This document shows, in pieces, positions 24,101 to 36,400 of a stretch of DNA of 64,000 bases. Under the pieces are notes generated by a model. It did not search any database and was not told the DNA's origin. It was given only the letters and a program-made list of their open reading frames with translations. Made by a program: the position numbers and the translations under genes. Every line of letters starts with the position of its first letter. Position 1 is the first letter of the stretch. The stretch is from Apostichopus japonicus (taxonomy: Eukaryota; Echinodermata; Holothuroidea; Aspidochirotida; Stichopodidae), in NCBI RefSeq assembly GCF_037975245.1, contig NC_092568.1:3288001-3352000 (forward strand). The letters run 5' to 3'.

Positions 24101-24471
24101 AGGATGTGAAAATAATTTGTTTTGTTGAAAAACACTGTGAACTATTGGCAGTTATTTCTTGTCGAAAAAAGGTTGTAAAATTGCAAAAAACTTTACAGAT
24201 GCAGGACAAGGAGATCTACTACTGTTCAAAGTTTAACATGACCTACTAGAACTTCAGATATTAACTATAAACAAAGAAAACTTCCATACCTTCTTAGCCC
24301 AAAGCGGTCACTTTTTATTGCCCCCCCCCCCCTTTAACCATATTACCAAGTACTTGCACAATAACAAATGATTTTTTCTTATTGAAGTTAACACAGCAAG
24401 AATGTTACTGTAAGCACCAAGTAAGTTATACACATATGTACAAAGCTAATGCAAGATATGCTGTCACAAAT

Positions 24472-24723
24472 AACCATGCCATCACATGGTCCAGCCACAT
24501 GCAAGATAATTATAAACCATGCTGTCACATGGTCCAGCCACACACAAGATCATGGTAAACCATGCTGTCACATACAGTAGTCCAGCCAGATGCAAGACCT
24601 TTGGAACCATGGTGTCACATGGTCTAGTCATAAGCCAGATCACAATAAAACCATGCTGTCACATGGTCCAGCCACACACAAGATCATAGTAAACCATGCT
24701 GTCACATGGTCCAGCCACATGAA
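24472..24723. repeat. Minisatellite, about six 42-bp units
   Basis: Units read approximately accatgctgtcacatggtcc agccacacacaagatcatag. The third unit carries an insertion, and outer units have drifted. Confidence 0.8.
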
Positions 24724-27058
24724 ATCTTACATACAAAATACTAAAAGATATTAATTGTTCGTCTCATCAAAAAATAGTTCATATTTATAATTTGGCCGCA
24801 GAAAGTTCCTGTTATTTATCTTATCATGTCTCTTAAGCCTACTTTCTTTTACTATTGCACTTTCAAGTACACACATGACAAATAAATATACAAGTTTAAT
24901 ATGTTATCTGGCAAACACAAGACCTTAAATTGAAATAGAACACTTGCTACATGAAGGATGGCTTCATTTAAACCACTACTTGCAACATGAAAAGTGATTT
25001 CATTTCAAATCACCACTTGCTACATGATATTAAGTATTACTTCAATGCTACATGGTAAGTGTATTAAATTTAAGTAACCACTCGCAACATGTTAACTGAC
25101 ATCATTGTGTCCCATAATTGCTCCAACAGGAGAGTGGTAAAAACACTTGCATCCCAATAAAGGGTATGATGTTATCAAGAAATATACGATAACAGTCTAC
25201 AATCATGTTATTTCCTGTTTCCAAACAAACACTGATTTCATCATCCACTTAATCAAAAATATTGAATTTCGGATGTTTTTGTTGTTCACAAGATGTGGGA
25301 TAAAATTAAAGTCACATTCGTGGGCAAGCTCGTAAGTATGGTAAATCGGTAACGTGAACTTTGTGAACGTAAAAGCAAATTTTTTACTTTTCACGTACAA
25401 CAGTTATTACCTTTTATTGCTAGTAAATGTTGGTGACAAGATGACTTACAGACTCTCCACACAAAAAATGTAAAATGTTTATAAAAGAAGGATGGAATAA
25501 GTTAGGTTTTATGCCTGCAAGGCTCTCAATGACTCGTATCGTAATGTCTTGCTTTAATTTGTTTCCAATCTTCCCATTTTCTCCCCCCTCCGACCCCCCC
25601 CCCCCTTCCTTCCTGCCACTCTCAAATATAAGAAAACAAAAGAAGTTAGACCCTCAAGAAAATAATATGAAGCAAGAATAAGGCAGAGCCAAAAAAAAAA
25701 AAATCATGACTGGACATTTTCAAAAAAGGAAGGTGGAGGTGGCCCTTGTTTTTAGAACATTAATTTGCCTACCCAGAAAAGTAGGTGACAGTATAAATAT
25801 TCTAGTGTTTTTAGTCTTTTGAACTTTGCCTAGTTGAAGTTAAGTCCATACATGTGGGGTAGTTCTGAAGTGATCCACTCAAATAATGTTTAAAGAATTT
25901 TAAATCATGTTTATAACAACATTTTTCTAAAATAAAAAATCAAGAAGCAGGTCTATAAAAGGATGCGAGCAGGGGCCAGAAACTTCTATACTATTTTCAT
26001 ATGGCCTAACCCTATCCATCCTATCATAGATTTTCACACAAATAACTCATATTGACTACACTACTTACAAAGGTACAAAAACAATTCTTCAAGTCAACTA
26101 GGAATTAGTCAACATTCTCTTTGGAGAAAAATAAAATACAATGCCAAAGAGTACAAACCAAGTCGTAAAGCGTCCTAGAGACACATGGCATTCTTCCAAT
26201 GATGATACAATTTAAAAAAGGTTTTGTACCAAACACAGATACTATCTATTCATAGCCTAACAAAGGCCTAACTAGGAACGGCAGTTATTTATCAAAAGCA
26301 AGGTGTGTCAAGTTTGGTTGCAATCTGGTGGGGTTGATCCCTGGAAAATGGATCATAAAATTGATTTTTCTTATAAAAAAGTATTACCACAGTAGTCATG
26401 AAGGTATTATATTCCTCACGGTCTTGACTACTAACAAGTGATTTTCAATATCCTAATCCATCGCAAGTATAGGTCTAGATAATGGTGGGAAAACTATATA
26501 TATTTCTATAGAAATATTTGAGAAAACATTTTAACCTAAATGAAACATTCGTTGCATAAGAGGTGGGTATGAGTGCAAAAAAGTGACTGTTACATTGAGT
26601 GGCTGCTTCTAAATTTGTAACTACTCTTGTTCGATGTGTGAGTTAACATGGTGGGATTTTGCATAAAGTCCAATTCCTTTTCATGCAATTATTATGAAGC
26701 CTATGTCCATCTCATCTATCATCAAATAATCGGCATAAAGCAATATTTAAATACACAAACTAAACGTATAAACAATTTAATATTAACTTCACATAAACAA
26801 CATATTACATGGCAGAAAGGAGAGCGAGAGAGGGATCAGACTTTGTGGTTTCTTATTCCACAACAAGAGCCAGTCTTTTTTCTATATCCACTAAAAACTA
26901 CTTAAGAAAGTGGGATGGTAAAAGTGGGTTTACGGAATAGTGTGTTTCGTCTCCAACAAGAAACATATCAACTGTGAGTTTCGTTAAAGTGGGTTTATAT
27001 CCACTTCACCCCACTTCTATTCACACTTCTTTCAGTTATTTGCCTTCATGGATCTAAT

Positions 27059-27121
27059 TCCTGCTCTCGGATCAAATACCTGCTCTCGGATCAAATTCCT
27101 GCTCTCGGATCAAATTCCTTG
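27059..27121. repeat. Three-copy 20-bp tandem repeat
   Basis: cctgctctcggatcaaat(a/t)c repeats three times, ending in a partial copy at ccttgctc. Confidence 0.8.
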
Positions 27122-27328
27122 CTCTTCCAAACTAGACACCTGAAGTATCAGATTGTTAACACTCTCTGTATGATTTACATCACAAGCAGGAATACATTTT
27201 TCTCAGTCCATATTTCAAATCCAAAAAGCATCTTCTACCGATGATTCTTTATGGATCATACAAATATTCCTGGCGAACTAATTCTTCAAGCTCCTGGTTG
27301 CCCTAGGAAACGATACCGGAATGCTCTG

Positions 27329-27499
27329 TTACACTTCAGTGTCTTTTGTATGCGGTTTGTTCATATCATGATCGATGAAAAACGAAACCGTATGCCTCTT
27401 GACTTGCTGGAGATTTCGTTCCAAGACTGCGTTCCGTTCTTGCAATTTAACCAGGTCCATCTTAAGTCTGATGTTCTCTGCTAACAAGGATTGCTTGTC
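27329..27499 (-). CDS. RASGRP3: RasGRP last coding exon: coiled-coil C-terminus
   Basis: Acceptor gtttcaatag, then [13 protein letters not shown] followed by leucine-spaced [20 protein letters not shown] and a 20-residue end to TAA (27331-27329). Phase 0 matches the preceding NDNQ|gtatga donor. The heptad-like leucines and asparagines suggest a dimerising coiled coil like the C-terminal one of RASGRP1. There is no ATG, so ORF finders miss it. If the donor above were ignored, the protein would end NDNQV. Confidence 0.75.
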   Translation of the reverse strand, partial: DKQSLLAENIRLKMDLVKLQERNAVLERNLQQVKRHTVSFFIDHDMNKPHTKDTEV

Positions 27500-30400
27500 C
27501 TATTGAAACACACACACACATAAAAAAAAAGGGGGGGGAAAAAAACAAAACATTTTTACCTAGTATTGTGACTAATCTATCATAGACCGACCAGTGTTGT
27601 CCTGAAAGTTAGTATTAAGCCAATGTTTGTTTACTTCAGATTCTACGGTGAAGTTCTCATAGGTGAGTCTTGATGTTGTTCTACATTGCACAATCAACTG
27701 TACAACTTTTAAACTGACGAAATGTTACAATCCAGTATTGATAATCACTCCCCGCCACGCTCCTCCCCCCCCCCCACTAGGTAGGAAGACACAAAATATG
27801 TAACAGCACAGTACTTAAAGTATAAGACTGTAGTGAAAAGTGACAACTCATCAAAATCATTAAGATGATTTAGTTCTGAATAATTTATTATTTGTTTCTC
27901 ACTATATGTTGGTATGATTTGACTAGATACGCATATATACTTAATTCCATTTACTCCTGTTAAGGTTGGTACAGCAGCATCCCTCTGTTAATATGAAGCT
28001 ATACTGCTTAGTCTCACTTTCAGCCAAATTGAGATAATTCAATGAGGATTGTTTGTTGCAATATGTAGGGACTAGTAAAATACACAGATATTGGGAGTGC
28101 AGTTTGTTCATAACAACTCTCCAAATGTTTGAGAGCAATCAGGAATCTGCTGCAAAATATCAATTGACATCGGAAAGTAGCACGAGTATTATTGAACAAA
28201 AATGCAACGTAACTTACTACCGATAGTAGCGAATAGATAATAGAGAAACTAATAGTCCAGTGATAAAGTCCCGTCAATTAGGAGTGTATCATCATACCTG
28301 ATTGTCATTTAGTTTTTCCCAGACACCATTGGGAGTGTCATCACCTTGGTTACTCTTGAAGACACTGGAAGCGTCGCTCTCTGCGAGACTCGTCCTGTCG
28401 CCAAAGCTACTACCGTCCTCGCTGAGCTCACTCAGTCGTCTCCCGTTGCAGATGATACCTCCGTGCTCGCTCTCCTCTCGATCTGACGTCAGAGAAAGGC
28501 TCTTAGGAGACGAGGATGGGGAATGGCCATCCAGAGAATGGTTTCCGTTACAGAGGCCGAACGGATCGTGGAATGCGTTGATTTCCGGTCCGGGCGAGAC
28601 CAGTCCATGTTTTGGAGTGGAGTCCAGGGAATCTGTCTGTGTAGCCTGCTGTACCATATGTGCCTTCATAGATATTCTTCGCTTGTCCTCTAATGTTAAG
28701 ATAGTATTAGGAGTGTCTGTAGGTAAATGAAAAGGAAAAGAAAAAGAAAAAAAAAAAAAGATTGAATTTCAAAACTGTCCGGAAGGTGACCTTTAAACAT
28801 TTGAATATGGCTGAATTCTGATCAACTGATAGCTATTAAAGCTGTATTAAATCTGGTCACTAACTTTGTATGATTCCATTTTCAACAACATTTTCAAATA
28901 ATTTGTATATAAGTGACAGAAGGATAGAAGTAGATACATTTAGAAGTTTAAAACAAGTACATGTTTGCGATAAAACTATAAACAGTCTACGTGAAACAGT
29001 AAATTATATACAAAGAAAACATGAGGTCCCAAAATAAATATTTGCTTGCGGAGCCATCATTTCATTCAACTAACTTTGGCGGGCGAGCTTTCTCCGTGAT
29101 GGCCCCACGACTGTGGAACAATCTCATAGCCAAACAAGAGGCACCTATTTCTCCATCCAGTAAGACGGATCTCAAAAAAACAGTTAAAAACTATCCTTTT
29201 TGAGAAATATCACAGTTAGACCCTTTATATGGGAGCGCATTTGAACATTGCCTTGTGCTCTGGATACCTGCGCTATACAAAAAAACAGTTATTATTATTT
29301 TTAAAACATACAAACATACATAATGATCTTTGTGTATTTCCTACTCTGAGCACATCAGACATTTTGCCATTTGTTTTCCTATGACATCTACACTATTACA
29401 CTAAATGTTACTGTCTTGGCTAAACACTAAATTTTGGATAAAAAGCCGTTTACGAGCTCGCTTCCAAAACGTTAGTCTGGCTTACCTATGAATGTTTCCA
29501 TGGTTGCAGTTATATCTTTAGGTAACCCGTCCATGGTGTGCCGTCTCTGTAAACCGTTTGAGCCGCTGGTTTTCTTACTTCTGCATTCCATGACCACCCT
29601 GTCTTTGCAATGCTTGTGAGCGTTGATCCCACAGATCCGACATTTGACCCCCTGCTTGATCAAGCCCCATAACAGCCCGGTGCAATGGACGCAGAATGTA
29701 GGGCTTAAGTATGTGTGGACATGGAAACTGTGCTTGAAGCTGGCACTTAAGGCAAGGCTATGGGCTCTCACAAAGTACGTCTTCATTTCACATTTGCTGA
29801 TGACTCCATCTCTGCATGTGCATATTAAGAGAGCAACAAGAAAAAAACAAAACAATTATGACATCATTGATCAACAGGTTCTATGGGGGAACACACAAAC
29901 ACTTTGGTTGGAGCAAAGAGAACCAAAATGTCAGTACACCTAGATTGAACACTCTGCAGTGGAGGTTTGTAGGGGTGCTCAAGCATAGGGTGGTCTTACA
30001 GGATAGGTTGGTAGGGGTGCTCAAGCATAGGGTGGTCTTACAGGATAGGTTGGTAGGGGTGCTCAAGCAGTGGTCTGAAGGGGTAGGTTGGTAGGAGTGC
30101 TCAAGCATATGGTGGTCTTAAAGGATAGGTTGGTAGGGGTGCTCAAGCATAGGGTGGTCTTACAGGATAGGTTGGTAGGGGTGCTCAAGCATAGGGTGGT
30201 CTTACAGGATAGGTTATAGGGGTGCTCAAGCATAGGGTGGTCTTACAGGATAGGTTATAGGGGTGCTCAAGCATAGGGTGGTCTGAAGGGGTGGGTTGGT
30301 AGGGGTGCTGAAGCATAGGGTGGTCTGAAGGGGTAGGTTGGTAGGGGTGCTGAAGCATAGGGTGGTCTACAGGGTAGGTTGGTAGGGTGCTCAAGCATAG

Positions 30401-33400
30401 GGTGGTCTACAGGGTAGGTTTGTAGGGGTGCTCAAGCATAGGGTGGTCTTACAGGGTAGGTTGGTAAGGGTGCTCAAGCGTAGGGTGGTCTTACAGGGTA
30501 GGTTAGTAGGGGTGCTCAGGCGTAGGGTGGTCTTAAGTTATTTTACGTTGGCTCTATTGTATGAAAGACAGATGCAACAATGTATTGAAGTAACTTAAGT
30601 GACTCAGTCACTACTTGAATTAGCATGGATTTACATAATACTTAAGTGAGGACACATATATACAATGGTGATGATATCTTTGCACACAGAATCATTTTTA
30701 TTATTATTAACTTCTCTTTATTTTATTAGTTGTTTCATTCTCACCTGTCAGCATCTAGAACACAGAAGGAGTCCATGAAAGGAAAGTTGGTGGCAATTGA
30801 TTGAAAGTCATTGTAAGTGATGTATCCGTCTTTGTCTGTGTCGTAATTCTTAAACACAGCCTGCAAAGAATCGGTAAACGGTAAAGAATAAAAAATTTGT
30901 ACATTTAAATTCAAACGCGGTTTCATGTTTCAGTGCAACTAAGAACTGTCATAATAATAACAGTAATAATAAATTACATTTTTAACATTTACACTTAATA
31001 CAGCGTTTCAAAGCGCTTTACAAAGTAGGAAAGAGACAAAGGAAACCAAGGGGGAATAAAGAAACTAGGAATCAAACAGAAATGTTTTAAGCTGTCTCTT
31101 GAAAATACAAAGGGAGGGAGAGTCATGAAAAATCAAATCTGAGAGTCATAATAAATCAAATATGTTTCCCTCACAAAGGTTCTGATGTCAAAGTTTTCCC
31201 AAAAGGTTCCAAAGTGGCTTTCGTAGATGCTATTATCCTAGATATTTTTAAGACAATTAAACATCACTGAGAGTCAAATACGTTCATCTTATCTGCCGTA
31301 GAAAGAGATGTAAAAGTTCCACCATAGAAGACCATCTCATTTTCTATCATATTCGTATGTCATGAAAACCATCGTTCCAAAACAGTCAACACATACTGAA
31401 ATGCTTCACAATATTTTTGCGTTATCAAGGAAAACCAATACATTACATTGGATTTTATTATTTTGCAATCTTGTTCATGTAATGTGGGGGTGTCCTTACA
31501 GACAATAAATGATGAATGTTTAACTCTCATGAAGTGATATCATTATTCCTGACAACCATTTTAAAACACCTGCCTTGCTGTTATTGTGTTCACAATTCAA
31601 ATTCAATTCTGCCTTTTCTATTTTGAAAGTAACAATATCTTTAAATTTTTAAAAGAAATATTAAATTAAACTGCGTTAATATGTTAGTGCTTTTATGAAC
31701 AGTGACGAATGAAATGAGAACCTGCGGACGTTATACATTTCTTGACAATGACACAGGCTTGTAAGTTAGACAGCAGATGATCAAAGATGTATCTTTTCAT
31801 AGTCTCTATTTCGTCTACATTTGCACTTCCTGGAAACACTGCGTAACATTTGTAACACTCGGAAAGTAAGTGATAACCGGTCTCACTTGAGACTTAATGT
31901 CACAAGATCTGAAACGGCTTAATTACAGGCTGCCAATAGAATCTTTCTTTGAAAGCTATTTAACGGAAGTAAAAAGAGATTTATGAACTCACATCAACCA
32001 TGGCAGAGACGTGTTTGTTGATTGTGTCCTTGTCACGATGGCATGAAATTCCGGAAGCCCATTCTGCAAACACTGGCGTCTGGGTTGGTGTTGGAGGCTA
32101 TAAAACCAATTCATTATTAATCAGCTTCTTAATTACAAAAAGACAACGTTTAGATGAAGTTCTGTCGCTTACAATGTCTCCAGATATTCTAAACACTACA
32201 TATCACCCCCCCCCCCTCTTTTATTGTTGCTTTAAAAAGTTGGTTCTGCTACCAACAAAATGTCTTTAATCAATGCAAATCTATGCTATTAATTTGATGC
32301 ATCATGGTCACTTACATATACCTACCCAATTATCCACTCCCTCACTATGTAATATCCATAGGAAATATTCCTGTTTGTGAAGGATATATGCATAGGAAAT
32401 GTGTTCTTTTGTACATGGACATGTACATTCTATATAGGATATATCTTAACAATTAAGCCTAAATACTGTGATAATAAGGTGTCAAACCACAAAGGCGTAC
32501 ACTAAGCCGAAAATACTATTATATAGCATATAAACTTAGGCCTAGCCTATATACAACTCTGAGCAGATGTTGTTATAGTGAGTGAACATTACAAAAAAAA
32601 AAAAAAACCCTATTCCTACACCTTTACAGCTGTTTCTCTGAGAACATCTGAAAAAATTGGGGAAGGTGTGAGGGTAGGGGGGGGGGGTGGAGAGGAGGGA
32701 TTATACTTACTGTGCTTGATGAACCTCTAGGTTCCCTGGCCAAAGACAGCTCATAGATTTCATCTTCGGTGTATTGGAGGTCCAAGGAAGCCTAGAAAGA
32801 TCAAACACTAGATTTTAAATTAAATGTTTAATTTCAAACCAAACTGTGACATAATAAGAAGTTGGAAACATGCATAATGAGTTGATGATGGCTTCAGATG
32901 ATATAAATACTCCATTTAAAAGACAAAATGTTACCTATGTAGCTATAGCGTGATAGAAAAATGGAAGCAGGGGGGGGGGTGAGTCGTACAGCAGATATCT
33001 TGGGGAATGGTGATGACATGTGCAAATTTTAAGGCACATTGCACTGGCATCTCACAGAACTCAAAGGAGCCCCAACGTATCTTCACCTCCCCAATAATGA
33101 ATGTCATTTATCCCACAGATTTGTTAAGTGGTCCCTATGTGATGCTAAGGTAATGCCATTTTAGGTATGAAACATGTGACGCAAATAACTACTGATAGTC
33201 ATGGCAACAATCTCCGTTCCCCCCTTGCACTCAAAATCTGGTAAGGAAATTTCTCACCCTAAGCATATTAACCAAGTCCATACTAGGTTCCACAGGAGGC
33301 TTGCAGTTTTGAAGCTGCAGCAGTTCTTGGAATGTCACAGACAGTTTAGCTACTTTTAGAAAGTTGATATAGCCTTCCTCCGTCCTGTCTGGCAGTGCAG

Positions 33401-36400
33401 TGTGGAGTAGGATAAGATCCTTCAAATGGACTCCTGTTGAGGATGGAAAAGCCAGAAATATACTTTTAGTTCATGATTAAATGTAAAATACTACACTGAA
33501 GATCATCCGCATAAACCTTCACTTTTGTTTGAAAAGAAGGAGTCCAAAAAAAAAAACAAAAAAAAAAATCTGAAATTTATTCCTTATTATTCGGAAACCT
33601 CTGTAATCTGTAATGTCACGTATGAACAACAGTAAATTGATTGCATAGAAAGGTCTGGAAAGGTTCTGGAATACTTAACTGACACTTGACATTCTCTCAC
33701 CCCCTGTCTCCATCATTTCGCTCCATTTACCCCTCCCCCACCCCCCTCCCCCATCGCTTGGTGCTGAGTGTCCTTAACCTTATCACCTCAAGGCAATCTC
33801 TTTTCAAACTGCTCCTTTGCCAATGAATTGTGCATCAATTTTCTTCTGCTTAGTTTTTGCTTTTCTCTTATATTTTCTTTCTTTCTGATGGATCAAAGGT
33901 TTTCTTCAACAAATCAACCTGACCATCATCGAAAATATTTGTTGCTACGATTGAAATACTTTTCCAAGGTTATATTACTTTTTTTGTGTTTACAATTTCA
34001 CTTTCTCAGAATTTGACAAAATTTGGGAAAATTTTTCATAAAACAAAAGTAGTAGGTGTTGATGAGGTTTACAGTAGCTATAAACAACAGAGTTGCACCA
34101 ATGAATTTGTTTGTGCATTTTCTGTATTAAATATTTTATGGACTTGAGGTTTCATTTGGAAGTCGTTGTGCTTGGATTGGGGATATTTTCAAATTTCACA
34201 CTACACAGAAACTGGTTGTCATAGTTACAGGCCAAAGATTAGATATATTCAAAATCTTAAGCTCAAGGTTATGACCTACTTTTAAAGCAGATATCTAAAG
34301 TGTTTTTTTTTTCTTGCCGATTGTGGTGGGGGAGGGTGAGGAGCAATAAATATTGTCAATGAACACTAAATTTGTTACTATGAACATATCTGCAGACTAT
34401 CATATCTTTAGAGGGGACATAATCATGTAACAAAAATTTGTCAAATTGATCATATAACAAAAACAAATTGCTTTCTGTATCATTTAATATCAACACCCAC
34501 ATCCTCATATCATTTTTTATTACTACAATGTGGATCTTAACACTTGACAACTTGTTTTGTGAAGGTATCTGGCAACAGCAAAAATGAAGTGGTTCTCACG
34601 GCAACTGTGTTGATAACATTTTTGGATTTCTTTGCGATGCAGAAATCATTTATTCACAGATAAGAGATAATGTTTCAATCGACGATGCCCTGAATCTTTT
34701 GAATTGTTAATACGGCAAAGGACACATGTATCACACTTGGAGGATAAATCAACAAAGTTATGAAAAGAGAGTAAAACCGCTGAAAGGATCTTTGCCATGA
34801 TGTCATCACACATTACCCATTATGGTTTATATAAAACCGATTTATCTGACAAATAAAGTAGTTAACTTCCTTGAGTTTGCCTAAATTTGGCGGTGAGAAA
34901 AAGTATAAGGAGACGATATTTTTTACAAGCGTTTTGGAATCGAATTTGTCTTCCTTGTGTCTCATTTTCTGTCAGTGGAATACCCCTATAATTCTTTGAA
35001 TCTCAATAACTTCTAATTACAAAGTGACCACTGCTTGTCCCTTGCATAATAAATCTCACTGGAACTTTGTGTTTGAAATTTGGAAAAATGCTGAACATAA
35101 GACTTTTGCAGCCTGTAATGCAGTTTTCTATTGCTATGCAGTATTCTATTGTTATGCATTATTCTATTGTTATGCAGTTTTCTATTGTATGCAGTTTTCT
35201 ATTGTTACTTCATATTCCCATTCTAGTTCTTCCTCTTTTTCTTCCATGTACTTTTTTAATCTTTCGTAAGGGAAAACAAGGACAAATCTCTAAAAATGCA
35301 TAAAGAAGTTATTTCTTATTTAATCCACACAAATATGAAAAATATGATATTGGTATCACTTTAGCAACATTCAAATTTCCATACTGAAAAAATTAATATA
35401 AACTGGTATTTTTAATCAATTTGAAAACTTCTGGTCAAAACCAAAGAACCAAAAATTGATCAGAATAATGCCAAAATTATAAGCAAAACTCAAATTTAAC
35501 CAGACAGAAGAACTATTTATGATAAAAAAAATTTTTTTTTCATTTGTTCACCTGGCTTTCTTTAAAGGAGAATGGATGGCACTTAAAAGTGCTTTTTTTT
35601 TAAATCATTATTTAATATACTTTAACATCAACCTCATGTTAATAGTCTGTTCATATTCCCTTGTTTATCTATTTCCCTTTCCACTTAACAGTACATCCGC
35701 ATGCAAGAGAAAAAAGCAAAATTCCATATCAAAAAGTTACATGCAATGAAAGGTGTTGCATTTGTACATGATGAATGATACAGTGAAAACACATCTGAGA
35801 AGAAGAAACTGACAGAGAGATAAGACCAAGGTAAGGGAGGGGGATGGTCAGGTCAGGGGAGGGAGGGGACAGAGGGAAAAGATGAAACTATAACCATTTC
35901 AAACATAATAAGTTTTGGAAATGATAGAGAAAGTTCATGATGCATTAAAGAATGCAGATTGTCAGATCTTTGACCGAAACATTTCAACCAAGAGCACAGA
36001 ACAGAAGAACATTTGCTTTTCTTAAAAAAAAAATATGTTGAAACAAGACAACGAAAGTAATGTATACATGGTATCAGGCAAACAACATCCCTAATAGTAA
36101 ACAAAATAACAAACAAACAAACAGAAACGAAATGACCACGATGCATAACTAACATGCCGTCATCTCTCTTACCTCTGTAAAATCATGAGGTAAATTTGTG
36201 GAAAGAATAAAAAATATTTATGTATAAAACATGACTTTAAATAGTTGTATACCATGGCTGAATGTAGATCCATGTGAAGTAAGTTTCTGCCATCCACCCC
36301 CAACCCCCAACAGAAGAAAACAGTGTGTTTGTGTTAACTGGACATCCTAGTGCCTGGCACTGATGTTATGCAGTTCAATAGATCAGCAATGACTGAACAA

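Larger units (their letters stand above)
21162..27328. other. Convergent region: rest of POLH 3' flank and RasGRP 3'UTR/flank
   Basis: No exon with family character on either strand. AT-rich sequence with several poly-C/poly-G runs (about 22538, 24321, 25588), a 42-bp minisatellite and a 20-bp triplet repeat at 27059. The RasGRP 3'UTR must begin at 27328 and run downward for an unknown distance; I could not fix its poly(A) site. Confidence 0.5.
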
